From the NCBI RefSeq assembly GCF_002896875.1, contig NZ_CP023278.1:5650501-5714500 (forward strand): a stretch of 64,000 nucleotides of DNA. The letters are read 5' to 3'. The notes under the pieces are model-generated. The model was not told the origin of the DNA. It saw nothing but the letters and a program-made list of their open reading frames with translations, and searched no databases. Positions 18,019 to 27,240 of the stretch are shown here, in pieces. Position numbers and translations under genes: made by a program. Origin of the DNA: Nostoc sp. CENA543 (lineage in GTDB: Bacteria; Cyanobacteriota; Cyanobacteriia; Cyanobacteriales; Nostocaceae). The first letter of the stretch is position 1; every line of letters starts with the position of its first letter.

Positions 18019-18792
18019 ATGGCCCAGCGTTATGTGCGAGTTCAAAATCAAGAAGGAAAGATTTACTATGGGTTGTTGCAGCTGTCTCTTAATGTGCAGG
18101 TGCTTGATGCTCCACCTTGGCTACAGGGACAGCTAACAGATTTAGTTCTAGAACCGGATAATTACCAAATTCTTGCACCTTGCGCTCCTTCCAAGATTGT
18201 GGCGGTGGGAAAGAATTACGCTAACCATGCTGCGGAAATGGGAAGTCTTGTACCAGTTGAGCCATTAATTTTTTTAAAACCACCCACAACAATTATTCCT
18301 TCAGAGACAATAATTCAGTATCCTCAGCAGTCGCAACGAGTGGATTATGAAGGTGAGTTAGCTTTAATCATTGGCGATCGCGCCTGTAAATGTACACCAG
18401 AGGAAGCCCAAACTAAAATTTGGGGTTATACCGTCGCCAATGATGTTACTGCTAGAGATTTACAACAAAAAGATGGTCAATGGACTCGCGCCAAAGGGTT
18501 TGATACATTTTGTCCTCTCGGCCCTTGGATTGTGCGAGAGTTAAACCCTGGAGCTAGATTGCAGACTTTTATTAATGATGATCCCGATCCAGTGCAATCT
18601 GCGGGTATTGATCAGATGGTGTTTGCCCCTGATTTTCTGGTTGCTTATATTAGTCAAGTCATGACCTTACTACCTGGAGATGTGATCCTAACTGGTACAC
18701 CAGAAGGTATTGGCCCATTAAAGCCAGGCGATCGCGTCCGCATAGAAATTGAAGGTATTGGTCGCCTAGAGAACACCGTAGCATCTCCCTAA
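18019..18792 (+). CDS. fumarylacetoacetate hydrolase family protein
   Basis: A 257-residue protein of the FAH superfamily (hydrolases, decarboxylases or isomerases acting on 2-oxo or acylpyruvate substrates). Landmarks are VGKNYANHAAEMG (about 59-71), the metal-binding DYEGELALIIG (Glu/Asp ligands), VANDVTARDLQ, and the C-terminal TGTPEGIGPLKPGD. The start at 18019 is chosen because the open frame upstream is repeat-derived and the family N-terminus begins near MAQRYVRV. The specific substrate is unknown; acylpyruvate or oxaloacetate-type activity is possible. Confidence 0.92.
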   Translation: MAQRYVRVQNQEGKIYYGLLQLSLNVQVLDAPPWLQGQLTDLVLEPDNYQILAPCAPSKIVAVGKNYANHAAEMGSLVPVEPLIFLKPPTTIIPSETIIQYPQQSQRVDYEGELALIIGDRACKCTPEEAQTKIWGYTVANDVTARDLQQKDGQWTRAKGFDTFCPLGPWIVRELNPGARLQTFINDDPDPVQSAGIDQMVFAPDFLVAYISQVMTLLPGDVILTGTPEGIGPLKPGDRVRIEIEGIGRLENTVASP

Positions 18793-18796
18793 ACTG

Positions 18797-19276
18797 TTAA
18801 CGTACTTGTGCATAAACTGCATCGGAAATTGTTGGCAGTTCCGCGTAACGTCCTAGTAGGGATTGAATCATAGAATACACTACTGTTCCAACAATTACTA
18901 CGAAAAATAAGTTGGATATTGTTTCTATGGCAAAGCCAGTATTAGGAATGAATCCTAGAAGGTCTCTCAGAACTTCACACAGAAATATCACAATGTTGAG
19001 CAGTATTGCCTGCATAGTATTAAAACGAATGAAATGGACTATTTTTTCGTTTCTGACCACAAACATAAACAAGGCAAAGAAAAGGAGTAATCGACCTAAT
19101 TGTCCCAAGCCCATATACAAGACCAATATTGGTTGTAGAGGTATTAATAGTAACTGTAATATAGGAAACCTACTTAACAAATAACTCCCAAATACTAAAC
19201 CGTTAATTATGGGCATAAGATAAGGTAAAGAGGCGAAAATGCGGTCAGTAATTGATGTAGTCCCACGCCAAACCAT
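18797..19276 (-). CDS. Tic20-like membrane protein
   Basis: A 159-residue protein with four predicted membrane helices (about residues 15-35, 40-60, 62-80, 90-112, with a further one near 120-142). The N-terminal TDRIFASLPYLMPIINGL segment and the FIRFNTMQAILL motif are typical of the Tic20 family, homologues of the plastid inner-envelope translocon subunit. In cyanobacteria the role is not settled. Its stop codon lies only 4 bp from the end of the convergent FAH gene. Confidence 0.88.
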   Translation of the reverse strand: MVWRGTTSITDRIFASLPYLMPIINGLVFGSYLLSRFPILQLLLIPLQPILVLYMGLGQLGRLLLFFALFMFVVRNEKIVHFIRFNTMQAILLNIVIFLCEVLRDLLGFIPNTGFAIETISNLFFVVIVGTVVYSMIQSLLGRYAELPTISDAVYAQVR

Positions 19277-19478
19277 TATGCGTTCTCCTATGATAAAAAT
19301 TTCAGATTTCCCTGACCATAGGATAACGCAGTTAAACTACCTTGTTGGCTTTAACTTAAGTAAGTCGGTGAGAAAAAACCTGACTATCTTCAGAAATGTA
19401 AACTAGGCTAAAATCCTCTTTTCCCCTGCTCCCTTACCCTCTGCCTAATCAGAACTACAAATATTTACCCTGTTCTAA

Positions 19479-19676
19479 TTATTCTATCTGGGCTATGCGA
19501 AAACCCATTTGACATTCATACTGTTCTGGTTGCTGTTGTGTAAGCTGGCGAATAGCTTGACCACAAGTTAACTTTCCTTTGCGCCAACGTGGTTGACCAC
19601 TACTATCAGCTAGTAAGCAAGACTGACAAACTTGCTCAGGAACTAGGATTTGCTCGTCCATGAGAATGACTAACAT
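19479..19676 (-). CDS. small conserved-looking Cys-containing protein
   Basis: A 65-residue protein with four cysteines in the pattern CQSC, then C after 17 residues, then C after 16 (residues about 17, 20, 38 and 55), compatible with a small metal or redox site. The ATG at 19676 is supported by AAGGAGAG about 8 bp upstream; an internal ATG at 19661 lacks this. The product was not recognised, although the sequence QPRWRKGKLTCGQAI looks like a structured domain. Confidence 0.7.
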   Translation of the reverse strand: MLVILMDEQILVPEQVCQSCLLADSSGQPRWRKGKLTCGQAIRQLTQQQPEQYECQMGFRIAQIE

Positions 19677-20249
19677 CTCAATCTCTCCTTCTTACTCTAC
19701 TGCCGAGAGATTCTTGCTTACAGGTAGTAGGGCTACGACATTTACAGGCAATTCACTGAACTTGACTCTGAGCAGCCCGATAGCGCGTCTCTCACAGCTA
19801 ATTAAATAAGTCTAAATTAATATACTGCCCACACAGAGGACTAAATTTTGATGAATTTGACTAAAAAATTCAGGAATATTTGAGGATTTATTAGGTATTG
19901 ATGCTCATATTTTAGCACATCCTGCAAGTATCTTGGTGAAAGCTGATTTTCTGAAAAACCTCCAACTAGCATGGTGGCTCACTAGCAAAATATAGAAGAA
20001 ACACTATTTTCTTCCCTTACACCCTTACACCCCTAATTTTCTTAAAAGTATCAAAGTTGATATTTTCGTAAACAGGTTTATGATCATAAATCTATGAAGT
20101 TAGTCGGCAGCTGATAATTCCCAACGGAATACATCATGTTTGGATAGCAGTTCAAGAAGATAGCAATCTTGATTGTCAACTGTTAACAGATAAGCCTGTC
20201 CGCCGATCGCATTAACTTTCGTAGAAACTGCTATTAGGTATATGTTGAA
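19677..20249. other. glyA upstream region
   Basis: 573 bp between divergent genes. It contains a cccttacaccc direct repeat near 20013-20034 and AT-rich DNA. No riboswitch-like structure, hairpin or gene was convincing; short reading frames here end within 15 codons. Confidence 0.5.
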
Positions 20250-21533
20250 GTGACTAGAACAAATTCAGACTTGCTTGCTACCTCCGATCCCGCGATCGCA
20301 GAATTAATTAATCAAGAACTCCAACGCCAACGCGGCCATTTAGAACTGATCGCCAGTGAAAACTTTACCTCGGCGGCTGTATTAGCAGCCCAAGGTTCAG
20401 TCCTCACCAATAAATACGCTGAAGGTCTACCTGGTAAGCGTTATTATGGCGGGTGCGAATTCGTTGACAAAATCGAACAAATAGCTATTGATAGAGCCAA
20501 ACAGCTATTTGGCGCGGCTCATGCCAACGTCCAACCCCACTCCGGCGCACAGGCGAATTTTGCAGTTTTTCTGACTTTGTTAGAACCTGGTGACACAATC
20601 ATGGGGATGGACTTGTCCCACGGCGGACACCTCACCCACGGTTCCCCTGTGAACGTCTCTGGTAAGTGGTTTCAAGTCCGTCACTACGGCGTAAGTCAAC
20701 AAACAGAAAGACTAGACTACGACCAAATTCGAGAGCTGGCGTTAAGGGAGCGTCCTAAGCTTTTGATTTGTGGTTATTCTGCCTATCCGCGCATTATTGA
20801 TTTCGCTAAATTCCGTAGTATTGCTGATGAAGTTGGTGCTTACTTACTCGCAGACATCGCCCACATTGCGGGGTTAGTTGCCACCGGCTTACATCCTAAC
20901 CCAATTCCTTATTGTGATGTCGTCACCACCACCACCCATAAAACCCTGCGTGGCCCCAGAGGTGGGTTAATTTTGACCCGTGATGCAGAATTGGGTAAAA
21001 AATTAGATAAGTCCGTGTTCCCTGGAACTCAAGGCGGCCCCTTAGAACACGTGATTGCCGGTAAAGCTGTAGCTTTTGGTGAAGCCTTAAAACCAGAATT
21101 TACCAATTACTCACAGCAAGTAATTGATAATGCTCAAGCCTTAGCCACTCAACTGCAAAATCGTGGTTTAAAACTGGTATCTGACGGTACAGATAACCAT
21201 TTAATGCTCGTCGATCTGCGTTCAATTGGGATGACAGGTAAGAAAGCAGATCAGTTAATGAGTGAAGTGAATATTACTACCAACAAGAATACAGTTCCTT
21301 TTGATCCCCAATCACCATTTATTACCAGTGGTTTGCGCTTAGGTTCTCCCGCCATGACAACTAGAGGGATGGGAGTCGATGAATTTATCGAAATTGGCAA
21401 CATTATCGCTGATCGCCTGCTCAATCCAGACTCAGCAACCGTAGCCCAAGACTGTCAACGTCGGGTAGCTGCATTGTGCGATCGCTTCCCCTTATATCCT
21501 CATCAGGAAATTCCTGTACCAGCTTTGGCTTAG
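20250..21533 (+). CDS. glyA: serine hydroxymethyltransferase
   Basis: PLP-dependent enzyme that converts serine and tetrahydrofolate to glycine and methylene-tetrahydrofolate, feeding one-carbon metabolism and photorespiratory glycine/serine exchange. The 427-residue length is typical. Motifs are [32 protein letters not shown], and the PLP-lysine segment [16 protein letters not shown] (Lys in THKT). The start is a GTG at 20250, giving MTRTNSDLL. It appears monocistronic. Confidence 0.97.
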   Translation: MTRTNSDLLATSDPAIAELINQELQRQRGHLELIASENFTSAAVLAAQGSVLTNKYAEGLPGKRYYGGCEFVDKIEQIAIDRAKQLFGAAHANVQPHSGAQANFAVFLTLLEPGDTIMGMDLSHGGHLTHGSPVNVSGKWFQVRHYGVSQQTERLDYDQIRELALRERPKLLICGYSAYPRIIDFAKFRSIADEVGAYLLADIAHIAGLVATGLHPNPIPYCDVVTTTTHKTLRGPRGGLILTRDAELGKKLDKSVFPGTQGGPLEHVIAGKAVAFGEALKPEFTNYSQQVIDNAQALATQLQNRGLKLVSDGTDNHLMLVDLRSIGMTGKKADQLMSEVNITTNKNTVPFDPQSPFITSGLRLGSPAMTTRGMGVDEFIEIGNIIADRLLNPDSATVAQDCQRRVAALCDRFPLYPHQEIPVPALA

Positions 21534-21555
21534 GGATTGGGGACTGGGAAGATGG

Positions 21556-21626
21556 GGAAGTGTGGGGAGTGTGGGGAGAGAGGGGGAAAGATTTCTTCCC
21601 ACACCTCCTACCCCTCCCACACTTCC
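21556..21626. repeat. inverted repeat after glyA
   Basis: GGAAGTGTGGG (21556-21566) and CCCACACTTCC (21616-21626) are perfect complements separated by about 49 bp of G-rich then C-rich heptad-like sequence (tggggag / ccccatt). It could act as a terminator for glyA but has no T-tract; more likely it is repeat-family DNA. Confidence 0.5.
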
Positions 21627-21758
21627 TTCTTGCCCCATTCCCCATGCCCCATTCCTAATATCCAAATTCTTATGCTGATTTAGGCCTGAAATGTAGTAAA
21701 AATATGAAGGAAACGTCCTTGGCCAATTTTTGTTAATAAACTTTCTAAAAAATTACAG

Positions 21759-22820
21759 ATGCCTGCTCAGATATATCATCTGATCGCCTTCCTCGTCGCC
21801 GCAGTAGTCGTCCTTTGGACTACACCTGATGTCAAAAAGATTGGCATTAAAAGTGGACGCGTAGATCAACCTGGTGGTCGCAAAATTCATGACCGTCCAA
21901 TGGTACGCCTGGGAGGAGTATCCATCTTCGCAGGTACAATACTATCTTTAATGATTGTGTGGTGGTTGGGTGGCTTTGCTAATCTGCCTCCCGAAAAAGA
22001 ATGGCAAATCTGGGGTGTAACTTTAGGCGGTCTTGGCTTTTTTTTGATTGGTTTAGCCGATGACTTATTAAGTTTATCTCCTCTAACAAGACTGTTAATG
22101 CAAATAATTGTTGCTGCCGGTGCTTGGAAAGCTGGTGTCAGCATAGATTTTATTACTGTTCCTACTGTTGGTATTGTTGACCTTAACTGGCTCAGTTTGC
22201 CTATTACGGTAGTTTGGTTAGTCGGGATGGTCAACGCCATCAATTGGATTGACGGCTTAGACGGTTTGGCGGCTGGGGTTTCTGGGATTGCGGCTGTCGT
22301 TATGCTATTCGTATCCTTATTTATGCAGCAACCCGCCGCCGCTTTAATTGCAGCCGCCTTAGCTGGTGCAGCTTTAGGATTTCTCCGCTACAACTTCAAC
22401 CCAGCACAAATTTTTATGGGTGACGGTGGCTCATATTTTATGGGTTTTACTTTAGCCTCCGTGGGTGTGATTGGTTTAGTCAAAATCCCCGCTTTCACCG
22501 CCGTTCTTTTACCATACTTAATTTTGGCTGTCCCCATTGTAGATATGTCTGCCGTGATTCTGGCTCGTCTACGTCAGGGAAAACGACCTTGGGTTGCAGA
22601 TAAATGTCACCTCCATCACCGTCTTCTGCAAGCGGGGTTATCCCATCGCTGGTCAGTATTATTTATCTACTGCCTTACTTTGTGGGTAGGAAGTTTAGCA
22701 CTGTTTGTAGCTGGTGTACCTAGCAGTATTGCTTACATTTGTGCAACCACTTCACTTTTAAGTTACGTCTGTTGGAGAGTCCGCAAGTTTTCTCAGCAAA
22801 ATCGTAAATTACAAAAGTAA
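21759..22820 (+). CDS. WecA/MraY-family undecaprenyl-phosphate sugar-1-phosphate transferase
   Basis: A 353-residue polytopic membrane protein with about 10-11 hydrophobic segments. It is predicted to transfer a sugar-1-phosphate (usually GlcNAc-1-P) from a UDP-sugar to undecaprenyl phosphate, starting polysaccharide synthesis. Family motifs are GLADDLLSLSP (about 103-113), the NWIDGLDGLAAG loop (about 163-174), FMGDGGSYFMG (about 219-229) and the C-terminal HLHHRLLQAGLS (about 284-295), which distinguishes WecA/TagO-type enzymes from MraY. It is followed by a strong hairpin and so is probably transcribed alone. Confidence 0.93.
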   Translation: MPAQIYHLIAFLVAAVVVLWTTPDVKKIGIKSGRVDQPGGRKIHDRPMVRLGGVSIFAGTILSLMIVWWLGGFANLPPEKEWQIWGVTLGGLGFFLIGLADDLLSLSPLTRLLMQIIVAAGAWKAGVSIDFITVPTVGIVDLNWLSLPITVVWLVGMVNAINWIDGLDGLAAGVSGIAAVVMLFVSLFMQQPAAALIAAALAGAALGFLRYNFNPAQIFMGDGGSYFMGFTLASVGVIGLVKIPAFTAVLLPYLILAVPIVDMSAVILARLRQGKRPWVADKCHLHHRLLQAGLSHRWSVLFIYCLTLWVGSLALFVAGVPSSIAYICATTSLLSYVCWRVRKFSQQNRKLQK

Positions 22821-22865
22821 TTAATATGGCACTCTAAATTCAAAACGACATTAACCAATCTTCTC

Positions 22866-22898
22866 AGGGTGTGTGACGCTTTGGCGTGAACACACCCT
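22866..22898 (+). terminator. hairpin after the WecA-type gene
   Basis: AGGGTGTGT (22866-22874) pairs perfectly with ACACACCCT (22890-22898), with an inner ACGC/GCGT stem and a short loop, followed by attta. It lies 45 bp after the stop codon. The T-tract is weak, so it is a likely but not certain terminator. Confidence 0.65.
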
Positions 22899-22960
22899 AT
22901 TTATTGATTTACTAACTAAGTCGTGTGTTAACCTGATACCAATCACTATCAGTAATAGCA

Positions 22961-22999
22961 ATTCGCAATGGACTAATGTCCCGCTACGCTAACGCAATT
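22961..22999 (+). repeat. 39-bp dispersed repeat, copy 1
   Basis: A 39-bp sequence beginning attcgcaatggact and containing ccgctacgctaacgc. It recurs at 42147-42185 with one mismatch. Both copies are intergenic and are preceded a short distance upstream by ataccaat. Confidence 0.85.
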
Positions 23000-23082
23000 T
23001 AGAAGGCTTTATCTGACAAGGTAATGTTTAAGAATTGCTTTTAAATCCAAAATTATATTTTTTACTTTTGACAGAAAATTCA

Positions 23083-24333
23083 ATGAGTGCAGAAATCATT
23101 TGTGTTGGTACTGAACTTTTGCTGGGAGATATCCTCAACGGCAATGCCCAATATCTAGCCCAACAACTAGCCCAATTAGGAATTCCCCACTACCATCAAA
23201 CCGTGGTTGGAGATAATCCAGAACGCATCAAACAAGTTATTGAAATTGCTATTTCCAGAGCTAATATTCTCATTTTTACTGGTGGACTAGGCCCTACTCC
23301 CGATGATCTCACCTGTGAAACTATCGCTGATTTTTTTGGCGCACCTTTAGTAGAAGACGCAACAATTATTGAAGATATTACCCATAAATTTGCTCAACGT
23401 GGTCGGGTGATGACTTCCAGTAACCGCAAACAAGCCTTGATTCCTCAAGGTGCGGATATTTTACCTAACCCCAGTGGTACAGCACCTGGGATAATCTGGC
23501 AACCCCGCCCAGATATTACCATTTTGACTTTCCCTGGTGTTCCGAGTGAGATGCACCGAATGTGGGAAGAAACAGCAGTACCATTTTTGAAAAGTCAAGG
23601 TTGGGGTCAAGAAATTATCTATAGCCGCAGTTTGAGGTTTTGGGGAATTGGGGAATCTGCTTTAGCAGAAAAAGTCAGTGCTTACTTTAATTTACCGAAT
23701 CCCACAGTTGCACCCTATGCAGGTAAGGGAGAGGTGCGGCTACGTGTTTCAGCTAAAGCCACCTCACCAGCAGCAGCCGAGGCGTTGATTGCACCTGTAG
23801 AACAACAAATTAAAGAAATTGCAGGTTTGGACTTCTATGGTGTGGATGACGATACCTTAGCTTCTGTTGTCGGGCAATTATTGCGGACATCAGGAGAAAC
23901 CTTAGCAGTAGCTGAATCCTGCACCGGTGGGACTTTGGGGCAAATGTTAACAGAAATCTCTGGTAGTTCCGATTATTTTTGGGGTGGTGTAATTTCCTAT
24001 GATAACTCTGTGAAGGTTGGGTTATTGGGAGTAAAGCCGGAAGATTTAGCAGAATTTGGGGCAGTTAGTGATAGCGTTGCTGAACAAATGGCAATTGGTG
24101 TCAAAACCCGCCTAGCAACTACCTGGGGATTAAGTATCACAGGGATTGCTGGCCCCACTGGAGGGAGTGAGACTAAGCCTGTAGGATTGGTTTATATTGG
24201 GTTAGCAGGGCCAAATGATGAAGTCAAGAGTTTTAAATATCATTTTGGTACAATGCGCGATCGCTTTTTCATTCGTCATTTGAGTGCTTGTACAGCCCTA
24301 GATTTATTGCGACGGCAGTTATTGACCAGGTAA
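23083..24333 (+). CDS. cinA: CinA family protein (competence/damage-inducible)
   Basis: A 416-residue two-domain protein. Residues 1-170 form a MoCF/COG1058 nucleotide pyrophosphatase-type domain (VGTELLLGDI, TGGLGPTPDD, FPGVPSEM). Residues about 255-416 form the CinA C-terminal domain, typically an NMN deamidase (AVAESCTGG, ISGSSDYF, GLSITGIAGP). The likely role is pyridine nucleotide recycling; the historic link to competence is family knowledge. The ATG at 23083 is chosen over an upstream in-frame codon because it gives the canonical MSAEIICVGTE start. Confidence 0.95.
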   Translation: MSAEIICVGTELLLGDILNGNAQYLAQQLAQLGIPHYHQTVVGDNPERIKQVIEIAISRANILIFTGGLGPTPDDLTCETIADFFGAPLVEDATIIEDITHKFAQRGRVMTSSNRKQALIPQGADILPNPSGTAPGIIWQPRPDITILTFPGVPSEMHRMWEETAVPFLKSQGWGQEIIYSRSLRFWGIGESALAEKVSAYFNLPNPTVAPYAGKGEVRLRVSAKATSPAAAEALIAPVEQQIKEIAGLDFYGVDDDTLASVVGQLLRTSGETLAVAESCTGGTLGQMLTEISGSSDYFWGGVISYDNSVKVGLLGVKPEDLAEFGAVSDSVAEQMAIGVKTRLATTWGLSITGIAGPTGGSETKPVGLVYIGLAGPNDEVKSFKYHFGTMRDRFFIRHLSACTALDLLRRQLLTR

Positions 24334-24338
24334 TTGAT

Positions 24339-25061
24339 TTAAGCTACCGTACCAGACTGCAAAAACAGCTTTGCTTCTGCTAGTCTGCGTCGCTTTAATC
24401 CTTTCTCTACTGGACTGCCGGGATTAATGTATAGCACTAAAGCTGTTTCTATCTCATCCCATGCCTGATTTTTCAAAACTCTGGTGATAGTCTCAAAATT
24501 TTTCGCCCCGTAGAAATTAGCACCTAAATTATAAGCAAAACTTAACAATGCTCCTTGCTGTGCAGCAGTCAGATCATCCCATCCAGGGATTTTCTCTAAA
24601 GGTGGGAGATAATCACTTTCTAGTTGCAAAATGAGTAACTCATCTGCTTCTTGCTGGGTAATTTTGTCCTCTAGTTTCCACTCGCTACCATCTTTTTTGC
24701 GAGTACAACCCCAGCCAATAGTGTATGGTTTACCCTTAGTGCGCGGGTCAGGATAGGCTTGTAGCTTACATCCTTCAAAGTCTTTAATCAAAGCCACACC
24801 AGGAAGTGGTAATTTACCATTTTTCCCACCGTATAAATTTGATTGAATCAACTGATTTAAAGCTATTTGAGTTTTTAATCCTACTATCCCATCAGCTTCA
24901 AGACCTTGCTGTCCTTGGAATTTTTTCACAGCAATTTCAGTCTTGTCACCAAAAGTACCATCTATGCGGCCTGGGTCTAATTTGAGTTGAGTTAATATTT
25001 CTTGTAGTTGTTTAACTTCTAAACCTTTTGACCCTTTCTTGAGTGTTTGAGAGATAGTCAT
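24339..25061 (-). CDS. GH24 lysozyme (endolysin type) with peptidoglycan-binding domain
   Basis: A 240-residue protein with an N-terminal PG_binding_1 domain (residues about 8-72: GSKGLEVKQLQ, DGTFGDKT, DGIVGLKT) and a C-terminal phage-type lysozyme domain (about 88-235). The catalytic triad is predicted to be Glu96, Asp105 and Thr114, from DFEGCKLQAYPDP and YTIGWG. No signal peptide or holin is present, so its export route is unclear. Such genes are often of phage origin, but no other phage genes are nearby. It converges on cinA with a 5-bp gap. Confidence 0.9.
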   Translation of the reverse strand: MTISQTLKKGSKGLEVKQLQEILTQLKLDPGRIDGTFGDKTEIAVKKFQGQQGLEADGIVGLKTQIALNQLIQSNLYGGKNGKLPLPGVALIKDFEGCKLQAYPDPRTKGKPYTIGWGCTRKKDGSEWKLEDKITQQEADELLILQLESDYLPPLEKIPGWDDLTAAQQGALLSFAYNLGANFYGAKNFETITRVLKNQAWDEIETALVLYINPGSPVEKGLKRRRLAEAKLFLQSGTVA

Positions 25062-25153
25062 ATGCTTTAAGTTAATTTTGATGATTAATTAGTTTAATTA
25101 CTAAATAAAATGCGATTTTTCGTCATCTGCAATCACTCTGTAATAAATTGTGA

Positions 25154-25729
25154 TTAGCTATGACCAGACAAAAAAGCAAACTCTGATTGAATATGCCAGC
25201 CTTGACCATCGTGTATAAGTAAGGTTAACTTGTCAGCAATAAATTCAAAATGTAGCTGACGTTTGCTAAACTCTGCCCAAGCAGCATGAAAGTTTTGTTT
25301 GCTTAAGTCTCGAAAGGCAACTGTCATGTGAGGTACAAAGGGACGCTTTTTACCTACCTTTTCAATAATCGCTAATTGGGTTTCCATTTGGGTCAATAAC
25401 TGAGTTTGTAATGACAACAATTCTGGACTTCGCACCACATTTATATAGATAACGCGGGGTGGAAAGGCAGCAAAGCCACTCAATGTGACGGAGAATGGTT
25501 GCTGTTGGCGACTAAATTCACTTAAGACCGCTTGTAAAAGTGAGGATTGATCAACTCGCCATTGAAAGGGCGGTTGTAGTGTAATGTGTGGTGGGGATTT
25601 TTGGGCGTGTTTGCTGGCGTAGTGGTCAGCAAAGTGCTGCTTGATGTCGTTGGCGTAATCTTGAATCTCTTGCGGTGGTAGCAAGGCGACAAAAAAAAGT
25701 CTCTGGGAAGAATTCAAAATGCAAAACAA
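25154..25729 (-). CDS. 2'-5' RNA ligase-like (2H phosphoesterase) protein
   Basis: A 191-residue protein of the 2H phosphoesterase superfamily. The two HxT motifs, PHITLQPPF (about residues 45-53) and PHMTVAF (about 137-143), define the catalytic pair of His-Thr dyads. Family members cleave or join 2'-5' or cyclic phosphodiester bonds in RNA; the physiological substrate is unknown. No ATG is available; the frame opens with TTG at 25729, with another TTG at 25717 as an alternative. The start is therefore uncertain. Confidence 0.87.
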   Translation of the reverse strand: MFCILNSSQRLFFVALLPPQEIQDYANDIKQHFADHYASKHAQKSPPHITLQPPFQWRVDQSSLLQAVLSEFSRQQQPFSVTLSGFAAFPPRVIYINVVRSPELLSLQTQLLTQMETQLAIIEKVGKKRPFVPHMTVAFRDLSKQNFHAAWAEFSKRQLHFEFIADKLTLLIHDGQGWHIQSEFAFLSGHS

Positions 25730-25780
25730 GATAATCTTTAAAGATATTAGAACACAAGATTTCTAGAGGTTTTCATTCAG

Positions 25781-26047
25781 ATGCCGTGGTTTGTCAAGAT
25801 AGAAGAGGGCAAAGTCGATAAAACTACCTTTGACCAATATGTACCTGCCCATAAAGCTTATGTGCAAGAGTTGATTGCTCAAGGACACAAAGCTAAAACC
25901 GGTTACTGGGCAAAGTTGGGTGGTGGGATGTTACTGTTTGAAGCCACTTCAATGGAGGAAGCCGAGAAAATTGTGGCGCGTGATCCCTTGGTAAACAACG
26001 GTTGTGTCAACTACAAATTATACGAATGGAAAATCGTTGTCGAATAA
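25781..26047 (+). CDS. YciI family protein
   Basis: An 88-residue ferredoxin-like alpha/beta protein of the YciI/YCII family. It begins MPWFVKIEEGKVDK and contains the conserved PAHKAYVQELIAQGH segment (about 22-36; a His-Asp pair is typical of the family) and the DPLVNNGCVNYKLYEW C-terminus. Function is not established; some relatives are dehalogenase- or peroxidase-like. It starts about 50 bp from the divergent RNA-ligase-like gene and ends 38 bp before the SRP RNA. Confidence 0.88.
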   Translation: MPWFVKIEEGKVDKTTFDQYVPAHKAYVQELIAQGHKAKTGYWAKLGGGMLLFEATSMEEAEKIVARDPLVNNGCVNYKLYEWKIVVE

Positions 26048-26072
26048 TACTCATTTACACAAAATTTGATGT

Positions 26073-26078
26073 TATACT
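26073..26078 (+). promoter_or_regulatory. -10 box of the SRP RNA gene
   Basis: TATACT ends 7 bp before the first paired base of the SRP RNA (26086), the expected distance to a transcription start. No good -35 hexamer was seen at the usual spacing. Confidence 0.55.
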
Positions 26079-26085
26079 TTGTTTA

Positions 26086-26179
26086 GACCTGGATCTATGC
26101 GGCTGCAACGCCTAAACCTTGTCAGGACCGGAAGGTAGCAGCAACACGGGATGCTTGTAGTAGGCGTAGTCTCCGGGTC
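26086..26179 (+). ncRNA. ffs: 4.5S-type signal recognition particle RNA
   Basis: The conserved SRP domain IV core ggaccggaaggtagcagca is present near 26126-26145, flanked by complementary arms. The ends pair: GACCTGGA (26086-26093) with TCCGGGTC (26172-26179), one G-U pair. The total of about 94 nt fits the small bacterial SRP RNA, which binds Ffh and targets membrane proteins to FtsY/SecYEG. Exact ends are inferred from the helix. Confidence 0.93.
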
Positions 26180-26209
26180 GCCCTATTTGACTAGGAGCAA
26201 TCAGCAGCA

Positions 26210-26590
26210 ATGCCTGGTTTTGGAGATTTAGTTCAAAAAGCTTTTTACCTTGGTGTCGGGTTGGCTTCTTACGCTGGTGAGAAAGCCGGAGGAAAGTTAT
26301 CTGAACTGCGATCGCAAGTCCAAAAACTGGCAGATGAAATGGTGGCAAAGGGCGAAATGACTACGGACGAAGCCCGCCGCTTTGTGGAAGATATGATGAA
26401 ACAAGCTCAACAGCCACAGCCACCTGCTGAGACTGCTGAAAAAACACCGCCTTCTGAACCTCGTCGCATCGAAATTATAGAGGAAGACGAAGAACCCACG
26501 GTGAAAGAGGAATCGACTGATAACGTAGATCAATTACGCCGACAAGTGCTAGACCTGCAAGAAGAGTTAAAGAAATTGCAGAACGATTAG
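26210..26590 (+). CDS. phasin-like coiled-coil protein
   Basis: A 126-residue protein. Residues 1-70 resemble a cyanobacterial phasin-like/polyhydroxyalkanoate regulator fold (GFGDLVQKAFYLGVGLASYAG, a segment rich in small residues, then VQKLADEMVAKGEMTTDEARRFVEDM). A Pro/Glu-rich acidic linker (70-105) follows, and a leucine-zipper-like C-terminal helix (VDQLRRQVLDLQEELKKL). Whether the cell makes PHA is not shown here. It begins 30 bp after the SRP RNA, so readthrough cotranscription is possible. Confidence 0.8.
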   Translation: MPGFGDLVQKAFYLGVGLASYAGEKAGGKLSELRSQVQKLADEMVAKGEMTTDEARRFVEDMMKQAQQPQPPAETAEKTPPSEPRRIEIIEEDEEPTVKEESTDNVDQLRRQVLDLQEELKKLQND

Positions 26591-26740
26591 AGAGTGCTGA
26601 GTGCTGAGTACACTCGCAAAAGTTTGGTAGAATGTCAGCCCTTAAGAATTTATAATATACATTACCTGGGGTGAACTTAGAGTGCTTCAAGCCAAGCAGC
26701 CCTAAGCGTCCTGTCGGGAAGAATTAAGGGCGTAACATTT

Positions 26741-27136
26741 ATGGAACAGTGGCAAAAAGATTTGATGGAAATTGTAGAAACGATGGCTGATGAAGTGGAG
26801 CGTTTCTTCCTGGGAATGACTGATATGGTAGATGCTTTTTTTGAGTTAACAGAAGAGATTTCTGAACAAGTCCAGACTTCTATTGTGACTGAAGTGGATC
26901 AGTATTTACAGGAGATTACTGAACCATTTTTAGAAGCTTATTGGGAACTGGAAGACTTGGTTGTTGATGCTGATCCTGGCTTTCCTTACTCAGTGGAAGC
27001 TACAGCAGAACAAAATCCGGCTTGTGTTGGTTGTCAGAATTATCATGGTCATGTGTATGGGGGGAACTTGTTAGTTTGTGCTATGCACCCCCACGGCTGG
27101 GATGATGGTAATTGTCCAGACTGGGAACAAGGATAA
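26741..27136 (+). CDS. conserved-looking hypothetical protein with C-terminal Cys/His cluster
   Basis: A 131-residue protein. Residues 1-80 are acidic and helical (MEQWQKDLMEIVETMADEV, FFELTEEISEQ). Residues about 92-128 hold four cysteines and three histidines (PACVGCQNYHGH, LLVCAMHPHGW, GNCPDW), a good candidate zinc or iron-sulfur site. I do not recognise a named family. It sits between the phasin-like gene and queF on the same strand, with gaps of about 150 and 104 bp. Confidence 0.8.
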   Translation: MEQWQKDLMEIVETMADEVERFFLGMTDMVDAFFELTEEISEQVQTSIVTEVDQYLQEITEPFLEAYWELEDLVVDADPGFPYSVEATAEQNPACVGCQNYHGHVYGGNLLVCAMHPHGWDDGNCPDWEQG

Positions 27137-27240
27137 AGGCAAAAGGTAAAAGGCAAAAGGCAAAAGGCATTCATGAAAAAAGGTTAAAATTAGAACTTGT
27201 ACGGTTTTGAAATTGACTTGATATTTTTACCTTTTGACTT

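Noticed and set aside
24339-25061. Prophage remnant, suggested by the GH24 endolysin
   Set aside because: No integrase, structural, holin or att-like sequences are nearby; neighbours are cinA and an RNA-ligase-like gene.
27137-27240. Possible preQ1 riboswitch before queF
   Set aside because: The gap contains only aaaaggc heptads and AT-rich DNA; no preQ1 aptamer loop or pseudoknot pattern could be drawn.
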